This document shows, piece by piece, positions 25,047 through 35,019 of a stretch of DNA of 64,000 nt (positions are counted from its first letter, which is position 1; each line of letters opens with the position of its first letter). Position numbers and translations under genes: made by a program. The notes under the pieces are model-generated. The model saw nothing but the letters and a program-made list of their open reading frames with translations. It ran no database searches and was not told the origin of the DNA. Origin of the DNA: CAWBCI01 sp963787195 (lineage in GTDB: Bacteria; Bacteroidota; Bacteroidia; Bacteroidales; JAGOPY01). The stretch lies in assembly GCA_963787195.1 (NCBI GenBank), contig CAWBCI010000079.1, positions 1 through 64,000 of the forward strand, in the 5' to 3' direction.

Positions 25047-25919
25047 TCAGTCCTGCTTCATCAGGGCTTCCACCAGCCTTACTGCCTCCATGGCCGGCCT
25101 TACATCGTGTACACGCAATATATCAGCTCCTTTTATGAGTGCGATGGTGTTAAGCACAGTAGTCCCGTTCAGTGCATCCGCCGGGCTTGTTCCCAAAACT
25201 TTGTTGATCATGGATTTACGAGAGAGTCCGGCCATGACCGGTAAACCGGAATCCCGCAAGCCTCCAAGTGCATTCAGCAATTTGAAATTATGCTGAACTG
25301 TCTTCCCAAAGCCGAAGCCGGGATCTAATATTATCTTCCGGTGACCCATTTCAATAAGTTCTTCAGCCCTTCCCTTTAAAAAATCCCCAACTTCGGCAAC
25401 TACATCTGTATACTCCGGATTTAACTGCATATCAGCCGGTTTCCCCTTAATATGCATAATGATATAGGGAACGTCAGTCTTGACTATATAAGGTATCATA
25501 TCCGCATCGAAATTCCCTCCTGAAATATCATTGACCATATCGGCGCCTTCCTGCAGGGCAATACGGGCTGTTTCAGCCCGGAAGGTGTCAACTGAAAGGA
25601 TCGTCTCCGGGAAATGCAGACGGATGGGGCGAAGGGCCTTCAGGACACGGGATACTTCTTCAGCGGTATTCACATCAGCAGCGCCGGGCCGGCTCGAAAA
25701 TCCACCTATATCCAATATATAAGCTCCCTCTTCTATCATTTTTTCCGCACTTTCAAGTATAGAGATTTCATCTGTATACCGGCTGCCAGTATAAAAAGAA
25801 TCAGGCGTAATATTCAGTATGCCCATGACTTTGGGAGAGGAAAAATCCATTTTTTTACCGTTGAAACTGAACTTTAGATTTTCCGAAAAAGGTGTACCTT
25901 TATCCCTCAAATTTATCAT
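25047..25919 (-). CDS. folP: Dihydropteroate synthase
   Basis: About 290 residues. VMGILNITPDSFYTGSRY is the first DHPS signature, GAYILDIGGFSSRPGA the second, and IILDPGFGFGKTVQHNFKLL the third. It joins p-aminobenzoate to the pterin pyrophosphate in folate synthesis. ATG at 25919 (MINLRDKG) is chosen over the in-frame GTG at 25949, which would leave only 18 bases to the divergent gene at 25968; MDFSSPKV at 25850 is a further option. Upstream partner of cdaA on the same strand. Confidence 0.93.
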   Translation of the reverse strand: MINLRDKGTPFSENLKFSFNGKKMDFSSPKVMGILNITPDSFYTGSRYTDEISILESAEKMIEEGAYILDIGGFSSRPGAADVNTAEEVSRVLKALRPIRLHFPETILSVDTFRAETARIALQEGADMVNDISGGNFDADMIPYIVKTDVPYIIMHIKGKPADMQLNPEYTDVVAEVGDFLKGRAEELIEMGHRKIILDPGFGFGKTVQHNFKLLNALGGLRDSGLPVMAGLSRKSMINKVLGTSPADALNGTTVLNTIALIKGADILRVHDVRPAMEAVRLVEALMKQD

Positions 25920-25967
25920 CTGTTCAAAGTTTGAAATTAGCAGTGCCACGAAATTAAGGATAAAAGT

Positions 25968-26519
25968 ATGAATAAAACCTCCGAACAGTTTAATCGGGCC
26001 ATAGCTTTATGCAGGCAGGTTTTTACAGATAAGATGAAGGATTACGGCACAGCATGGAGAATCCTGCGTCCCCCTTCCATTACCGACCAGATTTATATCA
26101 AAGCAAACCGCATCCGCAGTATAGAGGAAAAACAGACCATGAAGGTGAATGAAGGCATACTGCCCGAATTCATCGGAATAGTGAATTATTCAGCCATGGC
26201 GCTTATCCAGCTTGATGCAGGAAGTGATTTTGAAGTGGATATGCCCCCTGAAAAGGCCGTTGATTTATTCGATAATGCCATACTTTCAGCCAGGGTATTG
26301 ATGGAAGATAAGAATCATGATTATGATGAAGCCTGGAGAAATATGCGCATCAGTTCCCTTACCGATATCATCCTGATGAAGATCAGAAGAATCAAACAAA
26401 TTGAAGACCGTCAGGGGGCAACCTTTGTAAGTGAGGGTTTGGATGCTAATTACAGAGATATCATCAATTATGCTTTATTCGCCCTTATAAAATTAGAGGA
26501 AAATCAGAAAAATAATTGA
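25968..26519 (+). CDS. DUF1599 protein (internally duplicated)
   Basis: 183 residues made of two similar halves. The first runs ALCRQVFTDKMKDYGTAWRI with ITDQIYIKANRIRSIEE, the second LSARVLMEDKNHDYDEAWRN with LTDIILMKIRRIKQIED; both then have a YSAMALIQL / YALFALIKL helix. The DYG/D-x-AW-R motif in each half is the conserved core of DUF1599. Function is not known to me. It begins the long plus-strand run to dnaN and is divergent from folP; the BT_3928-type gene follows after two bases. Confidence 0.85.
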   Translation: MNKTSEQFNRAIALCRQVFTDKMKDYGTAWRILRPPSITDQIYIKANRIRSIEEKQTMKVNEGILPEFIGIVNYSAMALIQLDAGSDFEVDMPPEKAVDLFDNAILSARVLMEDKNHDYDEAWRNMRISSLTDIILMKIRRIKQIEDRQGATFVSEGLDANYRDIINYALFALIKLEENQKNN

Positions 26520-26521
26520 AT

Positions 26522-27631
26522 ATGAGATTTGTACGAAATTTCAGCAGAATATTAGTTGGCATTGTATTCATGTTTTCGGGATTTGTGAAGGGAGTAGATC
26601 CACTCGGAACGGCTTATCGAATAGAAGATTATTTTATTGCCTACGGAATGGACTGGGCAATTCCCCTGACCCTTTTTCTGTCGATTTCTCTTTGTACACT
26701 TGAATTTACACTTGGTGCAGCCCTCCTGTTTAACCTCAGGCTAAAGGATATGTCCTGGCCTTTGTTATTTCTCATGATCTATTTTACCGTTCTTACATTT
26801 TTTGATGCCCTTTACAATCCGGTACCCGACTGCGGATGTTTTGGCGATGCACTGATACTCACCAACTGGGAAACTTTTTATAAAAATATTGTCCTGATCA
26901 TTTTCTCCGGAATCATTTTCTATTCAAGGAAAAAATTCAAATCTCTCTTCAGTCCTCTTACTAATTACCTTTTCATATTAATCATTGCTGTTTTGTTCGC
27001 GGGCTTTGCCTATTATCAGTACAATCATTTGCCCCTAATTGATTTTCGTGCATGGAAAGTTGGTTCTGAACTCCTTCCCGGTAGTCAGAAAAGCGCCAAG
27101 GTCTATCTGACTTACCGGAATAAAGAAAGCGGTGAAACCAAAGAATACTTATCTCCCGATTATCCCTGGAATGATTCAGTCTGGATGTCAAAATGGGAAT
27201 TTGTCGGTCAGAGGACTGAGGACCAGGGACAGGTAAATGAAGCCGCCCTGAAGATATTTGATCTCGATGGAACTGATGTTACTAAAGCAGTCCTGGGGAT
27301 GCCCGGATATCTTTTTATAGCCGTCTCATATGACCTGGATGAAGCGAATAAAAATGGATTTAAGATAATTGACCGTTTATTTGCCCTGAGCCTGGAACAG
27401 AACATTCCTTCAATAGTTCTCACCGGAAGCCTGAAAGAGGATATTGATAAATTCAATTCAACATTGACTACCCCTCTTGAGTTTTTTAATGCCGATGATA
27501 TAGAGCTCAAGACGATGGTAAGGGCGAATCCGGGCCTTATCCTGGTCAAAAACGGGATTATAATGGCCAAATGGAATTATAATGATATTCCCTCTCTGGA
27601 AGAAATTGAGAAGAAGTATTGGGATAAGTAG
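26522..27631 (+). CDS. DoxX-like membrane protein of the BT_3928 group
   Basis: About 369 residues. ATG at 26522 is preferred; an in-frame TTG at 26516 would overlap the previous stop. The N-terminal 145 residues form four or five membrane helices of the DoxX/MauE type (RNFSRILVGIVFMFSGFVKG, DCGCFGDALILTNWETFY). A further helix at about 147-165 is followed by a soluble domain with a thioredoxin-like layout (FIAVSYDLDEANKNGFKIID; NPGLILVKNGIIMAKW) but without a CxxC pair. The CGCFG motif is typical of MauE-like proteins that handle disulfides. It sits between DUF1599 and tpiA, as seen in many Bacteroidota; electron donor or acceptor unknown. Confidence 0.85.
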   Translation: MRFVRNFSRILVGIVFMFSGFVKGVDPLGTAYRIEDYFIAYGMDWAIPLTLFLSISLCTLEFTLGAALLFNLRLKDMSWPLLFLMIYFTVLTFFDALYNPVPDCGCFGDALILTNWETFYKNIVLIIFSGIIFYSRKKFKSLFSPLTNYLFILIIAVLFAGFAYYQYNHLPLIDFRAWKVGSELLPGSQKSAKVYLTYRNKESGETKEYLSPDYPWNDSVWMSKWEFVGQRTEDQGQVNEAALKIFDLDGTDVTKAVLGMPGYLFIAVSYDLDEANKNGFKIIDRLFALSLEQNIPSIVLTGSLKEDIDKFNSTLTTPLEFFNADDIELKTMVRANPGLILVKNGIIMAKWNYNDIPSLEEIEKKYWDK

Positions 27632-27719
27632 GCGCTTCCTCCACAATGCAGGAATGTGTCCTTTTTTATTATGACTTTAAAGCATTAGATTAAAGTTCTT
27701 TAAGGAGATTTTCGCTTCC

Positions 27720-28799
27720 ATGATAAGATTTATATTGAAACGGCTTTTTTATGGTATGCTGGTCCTGTTCGGGGTCATCACCATAGTATTTGTGCTTTTT
27801 AATATACTTCCGGGCGATCCGGCAAGGATGATGTTAGGTCAGCGTGAAGATATTGCAACTGTTAAAGCTATACAAAAAGATCTTGGACTGGATAAACCGA
27901 TTTTCACCCAATATCTTAATTTTCTGAATGATCTTTCTCCGCTTTCTTTGCATAACAATAATGATCCGAATAATTACTGGTATCTAAACCCGTCAAAGTA
28001 TTCTCCCTTCATTCAACTATTCAGGATAAATAATGCGACACTTGTTCTGAAAGAGCCCTATCTCAGAAAATCTTACCAGACCCGGCGCAAAGTAAGTGAC
28101 ATAATTGTGGAGGCCTTTCCTAAAACACTGCTACTCGCCGTTGTTGCCATGTTTTTTGCCTTCATAATCGGAGTCATCATAGGTATTTTCAGCGCCTTGC
28201 GCAAGGATGGGATTTTTGACCGGCTGGCCCTGCTGATATCGGTTTTCGGTATGTCACTTCCATCTTTCTTCGCGGCCATATTGATAGCCTGGATCTTTGC
28301 CTTCCTTCTGGCTGATTATACGCATCTGAACATGGTTGGAAGTTTATATACCGTAGACGATTTCGGTAGGGGAGAATACCTGGACCTGAAAAATCTGATC
28401 CTTCCTGCAATTACTTTGGGAATCCGCCCCCTGGCAATCATAATAGAACTCACCAGGAGTTCCATGCTGGATGTGCTTTCGCAGGATTATATCCGGACTG
28501 CGCGCGCCAAAGGACTGAGTGAATTCAGGGTGATTAGCCGACACGCTTTGAAAAATGCCCTGAATCCCGTAATCACAGCTGCTTCCGGATGGTTTGCCTC
28601 GCTTATGGCCGGGGCCGTATTTGTAGAATATGTCTTCGACTGGAAAGGTATAGGGGTCGTAATTGTCGATGCCCTTGAAAAATATGATTTCCCGGTAATG
28701 ATGGGCGCTGTATTGTTCATTTCAGCAATATTGGTATTAATTAATATCTTTGTAGATATAATTTACGGGTATCTTGATCCACGGGTGAGATTGAGCTGA
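27720..28799 (+). CDS. ABC transporter permease of the DppB/OppB type
   Basis: 359 residues with six membrane helices. The N-terminus (FILKRLFYGMLVLFGVITIV, NILPGDPARMMLG) is characteristic of peptide/nickel-type permeases. The EAA loop ARAKGLSEFRVISRHALKNA near residue 265 contacts the ATPase. An insertion of about 80 residues (LNDLSPLSLHNNNDPNNYWY) lies between helices one and two, larger than in the classical DppB. No DppA, DppC or ATPase gene is adjacent, so the rest of the importer must be elsewhere. Confidence 0.9.
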   Translation: MIRFILKRLFYGMLVLFGVITIVFVLFNILPGDPARMMLGQREDIATVKAIQKDLGLDKPIFTQYLNFLNDLSPLSLHNNNDPNNYWYLNPSKYSPFIQLFRINNATLVLKEPYLRKSYQTRRKVSDIIVEAFPKTLLLAVVAMFFAFIIGVIIGIFSALRKDGIFDRLALLISVFGMSLPSFFAAILIAWIFAFLLADYTHLNMVGSLYTVDDFGRGEYLDLKNLILPAITLGIRPLAIIIELTRSSMLDVLSQDYIRTARAKGLSEFRVISRHALKNALNPVITAASGWFASLMAGAVFVEYVFDWKGIGVVIVDALEKYDFPVMMGAVLFISAILVLINIFVDIIYGYLDPRVRLS

Positions 28800-28873
28800 G
28801 AAATGCCCGTAGCGGCCACTGGCCGGAGATATTTCAACAATTTTGTTTAATCATTAATCCGAACGAAAATTCC

Positions 28874-29638
28874 ATGAGAAATAAGATAGTTGCCGGAAAC
28901 TGGAAAATGAACAAAACATTCAGCGAAGCAGAGGACCTGGTCGCTGGAATAATTGAGCAGATAGAGGAAAGCGGAAAGCCCCATAATGTTGATATTATCC
29001 TTTTTCCGCCTTATGTTTATCTGGAAATGACTAAGGATATGATTTATGATTACCCGGTTTTTTTGGGTAGCCAGAATGTCAGCCAATTTGAATCAGGTGC
29101 CTATACAGGGGAAATATCTGCTGCCATGCTCAGTTCCATGTCTATCGACTATTGTCTGGTTGGTCACTCCGAACGGCGCAAATATTTCAATGAAACCAAT
29201 GAAGTGCTTTATCTGAAGGTCATAACGGCTCTAAAACATGATCTAATCCCTGTCTTTTGTTTCGGAGAAGAACTGCAGGAAAGAGAAAATTCTACTTATT
29301 TTGAGACAGTAGAAAAACAGCTTAGCGAAACTATCTTTAAACTTCCTAAAGATGAATTTAGCCGATTGATCCTGGCCTATGAACCGATTTGGGCTATTGG
29401 TACCGGATTGACAGCAACACCCGCTCAGGCTGGAGAAATGCATGCCTTCATCCGGAAACTGATACGTACTAAATTCGGTGAAGAAAGTGCCGATAATGTG
29501 ACCATATTATATGGGGGCAGCTGTAATTCAAAAAACGCTAAGGAATTATTTTCCATTGCAGATGTTGACGGAGGCCTGATCGGTGGCGCTTCTCTCGACC
29601 CTCTGGAATTTTTCCGGATCATCAAAGCTGCCGAATGA
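28874..29638 (+). CDS. tpiA: Triose-phosphate isomerase
   Basis: 254 residues. Substrate-binding Lys in AGNWKMNKTF, catalytic His in LVGHSERRKYF, catalytic Glu in AYEPIWAIGTGLTATPAQA and the phosphate loop YGGSCNSKNAKEL / GLIGGASLDP are all intact. A glycolytic/gluconeogenic enzyme, cytoplasmic. The prmA gene follows 35 bases downstream. Confidence 0.98.
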   Translation: MRNKIVAGNWKMNKTFSEAEDLVAGIIEQIEESGKPHNVDIILFPPYVYLEMTKDMIYDYPVFLGSQNVSQFESGAYTGEISAAMLSSMSIDYCLVGHSERRKYFNETNEVLYLKVITALKHDLIPVFCFGEELQERENSTYFETVEKQLSETIFKLPKDEFSRLILAYEPIWAIGTGLTATPAQAGEMHAFIRKLIRTKFGEESADNVTILYGGSCNSKNAKELFSIADVDGGLIGGASLDPLEFFRIIKAAE

Positions 29639-29673
29639 CTTCATTATTTTCCCTTAATATTTAATTTTCTGAA

Positions 29674-30507
29674 ATGGATTATACCGAGCTCAGAATCGAC
29701 CATCCCGGAGATGAGGATAACTGTGCCTTACTGATCTCAGAGCTGTCAGCATGCGGATTTGAGAGTTTTGCCGAAGTGACGGACAGTCTCATCGCCTATA
29801 TCCCTGCTTCTATGCTGGATGATAAGCTCAGGACTGAACTGGACAAGATTTTAATTTCCGAAAAGGAATTAAAATATACTATTGAACAGATCCCGGACCA
29901 AAATTGGAATGCCTTATGGGAAAGTAATTTCAGGCCGGTGATGATATCGGGTAAATGTTTTATAAGGGCACCTTTTCATCCGGCCAATAATGAAGTTCTC
30001 TATGAAATTGTAATAGAACCTAAAATGGCCTTTGGTACAGCCCATCATGAGACAACAGCCCTGATGATTGAAAGTATGCTGGAAATGGATTTCCGGGGAA
30101 AGACTGTGCTGGACATGGGCTGCGGTACCGGAATATTAGCAATCCTGGCCAATAAATCAGGGGCTTCAGTCGTTACAGCAATAGATAACGATGAATGGGC
30201 TTATCGCAATGCCTGCGAAAATTTCAGGATTAACGGACTGGACGAGAGCAGGGTCATAATGGGTGATGCCCGTCAGATTGCAGACCAAAAATTTGATATA
30301 ATACTGGCAAATATTAACAGGAATATACTGATTCATGATATGAAGGCTTACGGAAATGCCCTTTCCGAAAACGGTCATCTCCTTCTGAGTGGATTTTATA
30401 AGGAGGATTCCGGCCAGATACTGGAAGTTGCATTGTTACAGGGAATGAAAATGACGGACCAAAGGAGTCAAAATAACTGGATGTGCTTGCTTTTCGAAAT
30501 GGATTAA
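29674..30507 (+). CDS. prmA: Ribosomal protein L11 methyltransferase
   Basis: 277 residues. The N-terminal recognition domain (CALLISELSACGFESFAEV) is followed by AFGTAHHETTALMIESMLEM, the SAM-binding motif VLDMGCGTGILAILANKSGA and motif IV DIILANINRNILIHDM. This is the PrmA pattern. It trimethylates ribosomal protein L11. The next gene starts only 6 bases after its stop, so the giant exported protein is very likely co-transcribed. Confidence 0.95.
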   Translation: MDYTELRIDHPGDEDNCALLISELSACGFESFAEVTDSLIAYIPASMLDDKLRTELDKILISEKELKYTIEQIPDQNWNALWESNFRPVMISGKCFIRAPFHPANNEVLYEIVIEPKMAFGTAHHETTALMIESMLEMDFRGKTVLDMGCGTGILAILANKSGASVVTAIDNDEWAYRNACENFRINGLDESRVIMGDARQIADQKFDIILANINRNILIHDMKAYGNALSENGHLLLSGFYKEDSGQILEVALLQGMKMTDQRSQNNWMCLLFEMD

Positions 30508-30513
30508 ATAGTA

Positions 30514-33500
30514 ATGGATAAAAAGCTTTTTAATAAAACTCTTATAATACTAATACTGCTTTGCGGAATGTCTTTTAGTTCTTTTGCACAGCAGTTGAAG
30601 GAATTTTCGAAAGATCCCGCGCAGTTTCCGCTTCAGATAGCTTCCCTTTTCAAAAATATACAGAATTCAAAAGAACGTGATAAAACGCTGAATACTCTGG
30701 ACACTTTCAATGGAGTTTGGAATTCGGGAATGATGAAGGCCGGGGAGCAATTAGGTGTGATCAAGATTGCAAACCAGTTGCTTGAACACAGGGTTCAAAA
30801 CCTGCCCTGGTTTCGGCAGTATTTGCAAATTATAGTTGAGCTTAAAGTTCATGATAAACCGGAAGCTCTCGGTTACTGGTTGAAAAGTCTCGAGGATCTG
30901 ATGGTGGAAGGTTCCACCAGGCAAATTCAGAATTATCTGGATATGTTCAATGAGATACTTACCACAAATACATTATTTAAGTCAGCGACTTTTGAATGGA
31001 AGGTCAAGGAAAGTGGTTTTCTTTTTCGCTATGATACAATTCCCAGATTTAGCTATCGCAAGACTGACCTGATATGCACTTCCCAGAAAGATACTTCCAT
31101 CATTTATAATACATCCGGTACTTTTTTCCCAACCGAAATGAAATGGACAGGAGAGGGCGGCACTATGAATTGGAAACGCCTGGGTTTCAACTCTGACTCA
31201 GTTAGTGCCACCCTGAGAAATTATAAAATCGACCTCAGGTATTCAAAATTCACGGCTGATTCGGTCACTTTTTATAACCGGAAATTCTTCCATGAACCCT
31301 TATTCGGAGCTTTGGAGGACAGGGTACTATCGAGCCCGCCAAATGCCAACTCCGAATATCCTCAGTTTGTTTCTTATCTGAAGAATTATGAAATCCCGGG
31401 TCTTTTTAAGGATGTTGATTATCTGGGAGGATTTTCAATGAAGGGTGCGAAACTTATTGGTTCAGGAGAAGTAGATGAAAATGCCCAGATTACCATAAAG
31501 CGCAAAGATAAACCACTTATAATACTAAAGTCTACAGCCTTTATTATCGATGGGGATAAAATATCAGCTAACCCTGCTTCTGTTGTTATCCTGACCGGTG
31601 CCGATTCAATCTTTCATCCGGGCCTTCAAATGAAATATTCTGATATCAGCAGGAAACTGGAGCTTATCCGGCCCAACCAGGGACTGGCCCGTAGTCCTTT
31701 TTTTAATACTTATCACAATGTAGATATGGATTGCGGAGGTATGACCTGGAGGCTTGGGGCTGATACTATCAACTTTGAATCCATTCATGGAATAAATCCG
31801 GTCAGTGTAGCTGATTTTACTTCCATCGGATATTATTCCGAATACGATTTCGACCGTTTGCAAGGTATAGATGAGCGCAATCCGCTTTATGTCATTAAAA
31901 AATTTGCATCCCTTTATAATACCAGGGAGATATCGCCCGGCATGCTTTCAGAATATATGCAGATAACTGAAGAACAAGTCAAGTCAATGCTCTTGAAACT
32001 GAGTATCATGGGATTCCTTTATTATGACCAGGTAAATGATAAGGCCTACATTCAGAACAGGCTTTTTAATTATCTGGATGCGAAAGCAGGAACCAGGGAT
32101 TATGATGTTATAAATATACATTCCGAGATTAAAGATAAAAGTAATGCAGCGCTCAATCTTAACAACTTTGACTTGCTGATCAGAGGGGTCCGGGAAGTTT
32201 TCCTGAGTAATTTACAAAATGTTTACATATATCCGAAAGGAGATGAGATCACTTTGAAAAAAGACCGGGATTTTATGTTTTCAGGTACGGTAAAGGCTGG
32301 TTTATTCGACTATTATGCCAGAGAATGCTCTTTTGAATATGATTCTTTCCGCTTGAATCTCCCAACTATTGATTCACTTGGTATCAAAGTGAAGTCGTTT
32401 ACAGAAAATGCCATGGGAAAGAAACTTCTCAGAAAGGTCGGAAATATGATTGAAGATTTGAGCGGACGAATCCTGATCGATGACCCGGGAAATAAATCGG
32501 GACGGAAGAATTTTCCACAATATCCGGTCTTTATCAGCGAACAGGAGTCTTATGTTTATTATGACCAGGATTCAATTTATAATAAGGATAAGTTTAAATA
32601 TATTGTAAAGCCTTTCAGGATAGATAGCCTTGACAATTTTTCAACCGATAATCTCCATTTCGACGGATATTTGATTTCTGCCGGAATATTTCCTGAAATT
32701 AAAAAACCTATAAGTGTACAGCCCGATTATTCCCTTGGTTTTATTACGAAAACACCCAAAGAAGGCTTGCCTGTATATGGCGGGCTGGCTACATTTTCTA
32801 ACAAGATCGATTTAAGTAATAAAGGTCTGTTGGCTGAAGGTAGCCTAAAGTTTCTCACTTCTACGTCTGTATCTTCTTCTTTTAAATTTTATCCTGATTC
32901 GCTCATAACTTCGAATCTCAAAACATTCCGGGTCCAGGCAAGGGCAGCAGGTGTGAAATATCCTTCAGTAGCAATCGACAGTGCCCGTATGATCTGGCAC
33001 CCATATCAGGATACCATGCTTGTTAACAGTTATGTTAAGCCCTTTAAAATGTTTGATGGAAAAACAGATCTTTCCGGTCAACTTTTATATTCCTCTACAG
33101 GATTATCAGGAAAGGGACTCTTCCGCTTTGAGAATTCAAAAATGAAATCTGATGAATTCAAATTCAGCAACCAGACCGTGGATGCTGATACAGTGGACTT
33201 CTATATGATGGAAAAAGAAACCAATGAGATTGCCGTTTCTTCCATGGCATATAAAGCGCATGTTGATTTCAGGGCCCGGAGGGTGACATTTAATTCTAAC
33301 CTGAAGGGATCTGTCGTGGAATTTCCTTACAGCAAGTTTAGCTGTTCTATGGAAAAGATAGATTGGTTTATAGACAAGGATGAATTGATCATGTCGAATG
33401 ATCAGGCCCGGATCGAAAGCGGAATAGATAGCCTTTCCAAGGAAGAGCTTATGGATATTGACTTGTCACGATATGGTTTCACTTCCACAAATCCTGAGCA

Positions 33501-34998
33501 GGATTCCCTTAATTTCTTTTCAGTTACTGCCCGTTATGACCTGAACAAATATATAATTTATGCTGAAGGGGTCAGATTAATGAAAGTAGCCGATGCTGCT
33601 ATCTTTCCTGATGGTGGCAATGTAATGATTTTAAAGGGAGGTAAAATTGATACTCTTAAAAATGCTGAAATCATCACCAATATTTCAAGCAAATACCATC
33701 ATATTAAAGGAGCTGAAGTGGATATTTTCTCTCGAAAAAACTACAATGCAAAAGGCATTTATCCTTATATAGATATGAATAAGACAGAGCAGGACATTTA
33801 CCTGGGTAATATTTCGGTCGATAGCCTTGGCCGGACCGTAGGTGAAGGGAGTATTTTGGAGAAGGATAATTTCTGGTTGAGCCCTTATTTCCCATTTATG
33901 GGTAAGGTTTCAATGCTCTCCGTCCAACCATATCTGACATTTGATGGGGGCTTCCACCTGGCCGAAGATTGCCTTGAGGATAATTATAAAAACTGGGTGA
34001 CTTTTAAGGAAATGATAAACCCCGAAAATGTCCATATTCCTATTGGTAACCCATCAACAGATCTGAACGGGACACCCCTCGAAACCGGGGTCTTTATCTC
34101 TGATTATCAGGATGGAATTTATCCTGTTTTATTTGACCGCAGAAAGATATTAAATGATACGGCTATTGTCAATGCCTCCGGGTATATCAGCTATGATACT
34201 ACAATCAGTTCTTATCTTATATATAATGGACAGAAATTCGATCCAAACAGTCCTTCAGGATATTTTCTCCTGAATACTAAAAGTTGTAGTATTCAATCTT
34301 ACGGTGACCTGAACCTGGGCTTTAATATGGGCTATGTTAAATTGCAGAGTTTTGGAAAGCTCGATTATATGATTGTGCCTGATTCTGCACAACTGCAGCT
34401 CTCATTTACACTTGACTTTATGTTTGACAACAGTATGCTCAGGATGCTGAGTGATAGCCTGACCCATAACAATCTGACCGGCCTGGATGTAAATAAACCT
34501 CTATATAAACTGACACTGATAAAGCTACTCGGCACGAGCAAGGCTGCAGAAGTTTATGATGATATAAGCTCCTACGGAACATTACGAAAATTGCCGGATG
34601 AGCTTGCCCATACATTTATTTTTATGGATGTGAATATGTACTGGAACTCAGAAACTTCATCCTACATTTCAAGGGGGCCGATCGGTATCCTGAGTATTGA
34701 TAAAGATCCGGTAAACCGTTATGTGAATGGGTATATAGAACTGAACAGAAGAAGATCGGGCGATGCAGTGACATTCTATCTGGAATTAAATAAAAATCAG
34801 TGGTATTTCTTTGATTATCACAGTGGTTTTATGCAAACACTTTCCTCCGATCTTGAATATAATAAGATAATTGAGGAACTAAAACAGCAAAAACGTAGCA
34901 TGAGCTTGCCTGATGAAGCAGTGCCTTATGAATTCACTATAGCCACGAGAAGGAAGCTGATTGATTTTCTGCGTCGTATGGACGCTCTTGTTGACTAA
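30514..34998 (+). CDS. 1,494-residue exported protein of unknown function
   Basis: A signal peptide (FNKTLIILILLCGMSFSSFAQQ) shows export; the signal cleavage site AQQ is ordinary and no lipobox Cys is seen. No transmembrane helix, no T9SS tail and no catalytic motif were recognised. After an alpha-helical first 150 residues, most of the chain is beta-rich, with recurring strands ending in small polar turns (SGTFFPTEMKWTGEGGTMNW; GGFSMKGAKLIGSGEVDENA; ATFSNKIDLSNKGLLAEGSL; SGQLLYSSTGLSGKGLFRFE). That rhythm resembles repetitive beta folds such as the OstA/LptA or AsmA bridge proteins, but this is inference from pattern. A helical segment near residues 455-540 (ISPGMLSEYMQITEEQVKSM) resembles a small winged-helix. 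It is locked between prmA and plsY in a tight operon. Confidence 0.85.
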   Translation: MDKKLFNKTLIILILLCGMSFSSFAQQLKEFSKDPAQFPLQIASLFKNIQNSKERDKTLNTLDTFNGVWNSGMMKAGEQLGVIKIANQLLEHRVQNLPWFRQYLQIIVELKVHDKPEALGYWLKSLEDLMVEGSTRQIQNYLDMFNEILTTNTLFKSATFEWKVKESGFLFRYDTIPRFSYRKTDLICTSQKDTSIIYNTSGTFFPTEMKWTGEGGTMNWKRLGFNSDSVSATLRNYKIDLRYSKFTADSVTFYNRKFFHEPLFGALEDRVLSSPPNANSEYPQFVSYLKNYEIPGLFKDVDYLGGFSMKGAKLIGSGEVDENAQITIKRKDKPLIILKSTAFIIDGDKISANPASVVILTGADSIFHPGLQMKYSDISRKLELIRPNQGLARSPFFNTYHNVDMDCGGMTWRLGADTINFESIHGINPVSVADFTSIGYYSEYDFDRLQGIDERNPLYVIKKFASLYNTREISPGMLSEYMQITEEQVKSMLLKLSIMGFLYYDQVNDKAYIQNRLFNYLDAKAGTRDYDVINIHSEIKDKSNAALNLNNFDLLIRGVREVFLSNLQNVYIYPKGDEITLKKDRDFMFSGTVKAGLFDYYARECSFEYDSFRLNLPTIDSLGIKVKSFTENAMGKKLLRKVGNMIEDLSGRILIDDPGNKSGRKNFPQYPVFISEQESYVYYDQDSIYNKDKFKYIVKPFRIDSLDNFSTDNLHFDGYLISAGIFPEIKKPISVQPDYSLGFITKTPKEGLPVYGGLATFSNKIDLSNKGLLAEGSLKFLTSTSVSSSFKFYPDSLITSNLKTFRVQARAAGVKYPSVAIDSARMIWHPYQDTMLVNSYVKPFKMFDGKTDLSGQLLYSSTGLSGKGLFRFENSKMKSDEFKFSNQTVDADTVDFYMMEKETNEIAVSSMAYKAHVDFRARRVTFNSNLKGSVVEFPYSKFSCSMEKIDWFIDKDELIMSNDQARIESGIDSLSKEELMDIDLSRYGFTSTNPEQDSLNFFSVTARYDLNKYIIYAEGVRLMKVADAAIFPDGGNVMILKGGKIDTLKNAEIITNISSKYHHIKGAEVDIFSRKNYNAKGIYPYIDMNKTEQDIYLGNISVDSLGRTVGEGSILEKDNFWLSPYFPFMGKVSMLSVQPYLTFDGGFHLAEDCLEDNYKNWVTFKEMINPENVHIPIGNPSTDLNGTPLETGVFISDYQDGIYPVLFDRRKILNDTAIVNASGYISYDTTISSYLIYNGQKFDPNSPSGYFLLNTKSCSIQSYGDLNLGFNMGYVKLQSFGKLDYMIVPDSAQLQLSFTLDFMFDNSMLRMLSDSLTHNNLTGLDVNKPLYKLTLIKLLGTSKAAEVYDDISSYGTLRKLPDELAHTFIFMDVNMYWNSETSSYISRGPIGILSIDKDPVNRYVNGYIELNRRRSGDAVTFYLELNKNQWYFFDYHSGFMQTLSSDLEYNKIIEELKQQKRSMSLPDEAVPYEFTIATRRKLIDFLRRMDALVD

Positions 34999-35019
34999 AT
35001 CATTTATCTTTTTCGAATA

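Noticed and set aside
27640..27672. Possible terminator between the DoxX-like and ABC permease genes
   Set aside because: TTCCT/AGGAA is only five pairs with a spacer before the T run; too weak to call.
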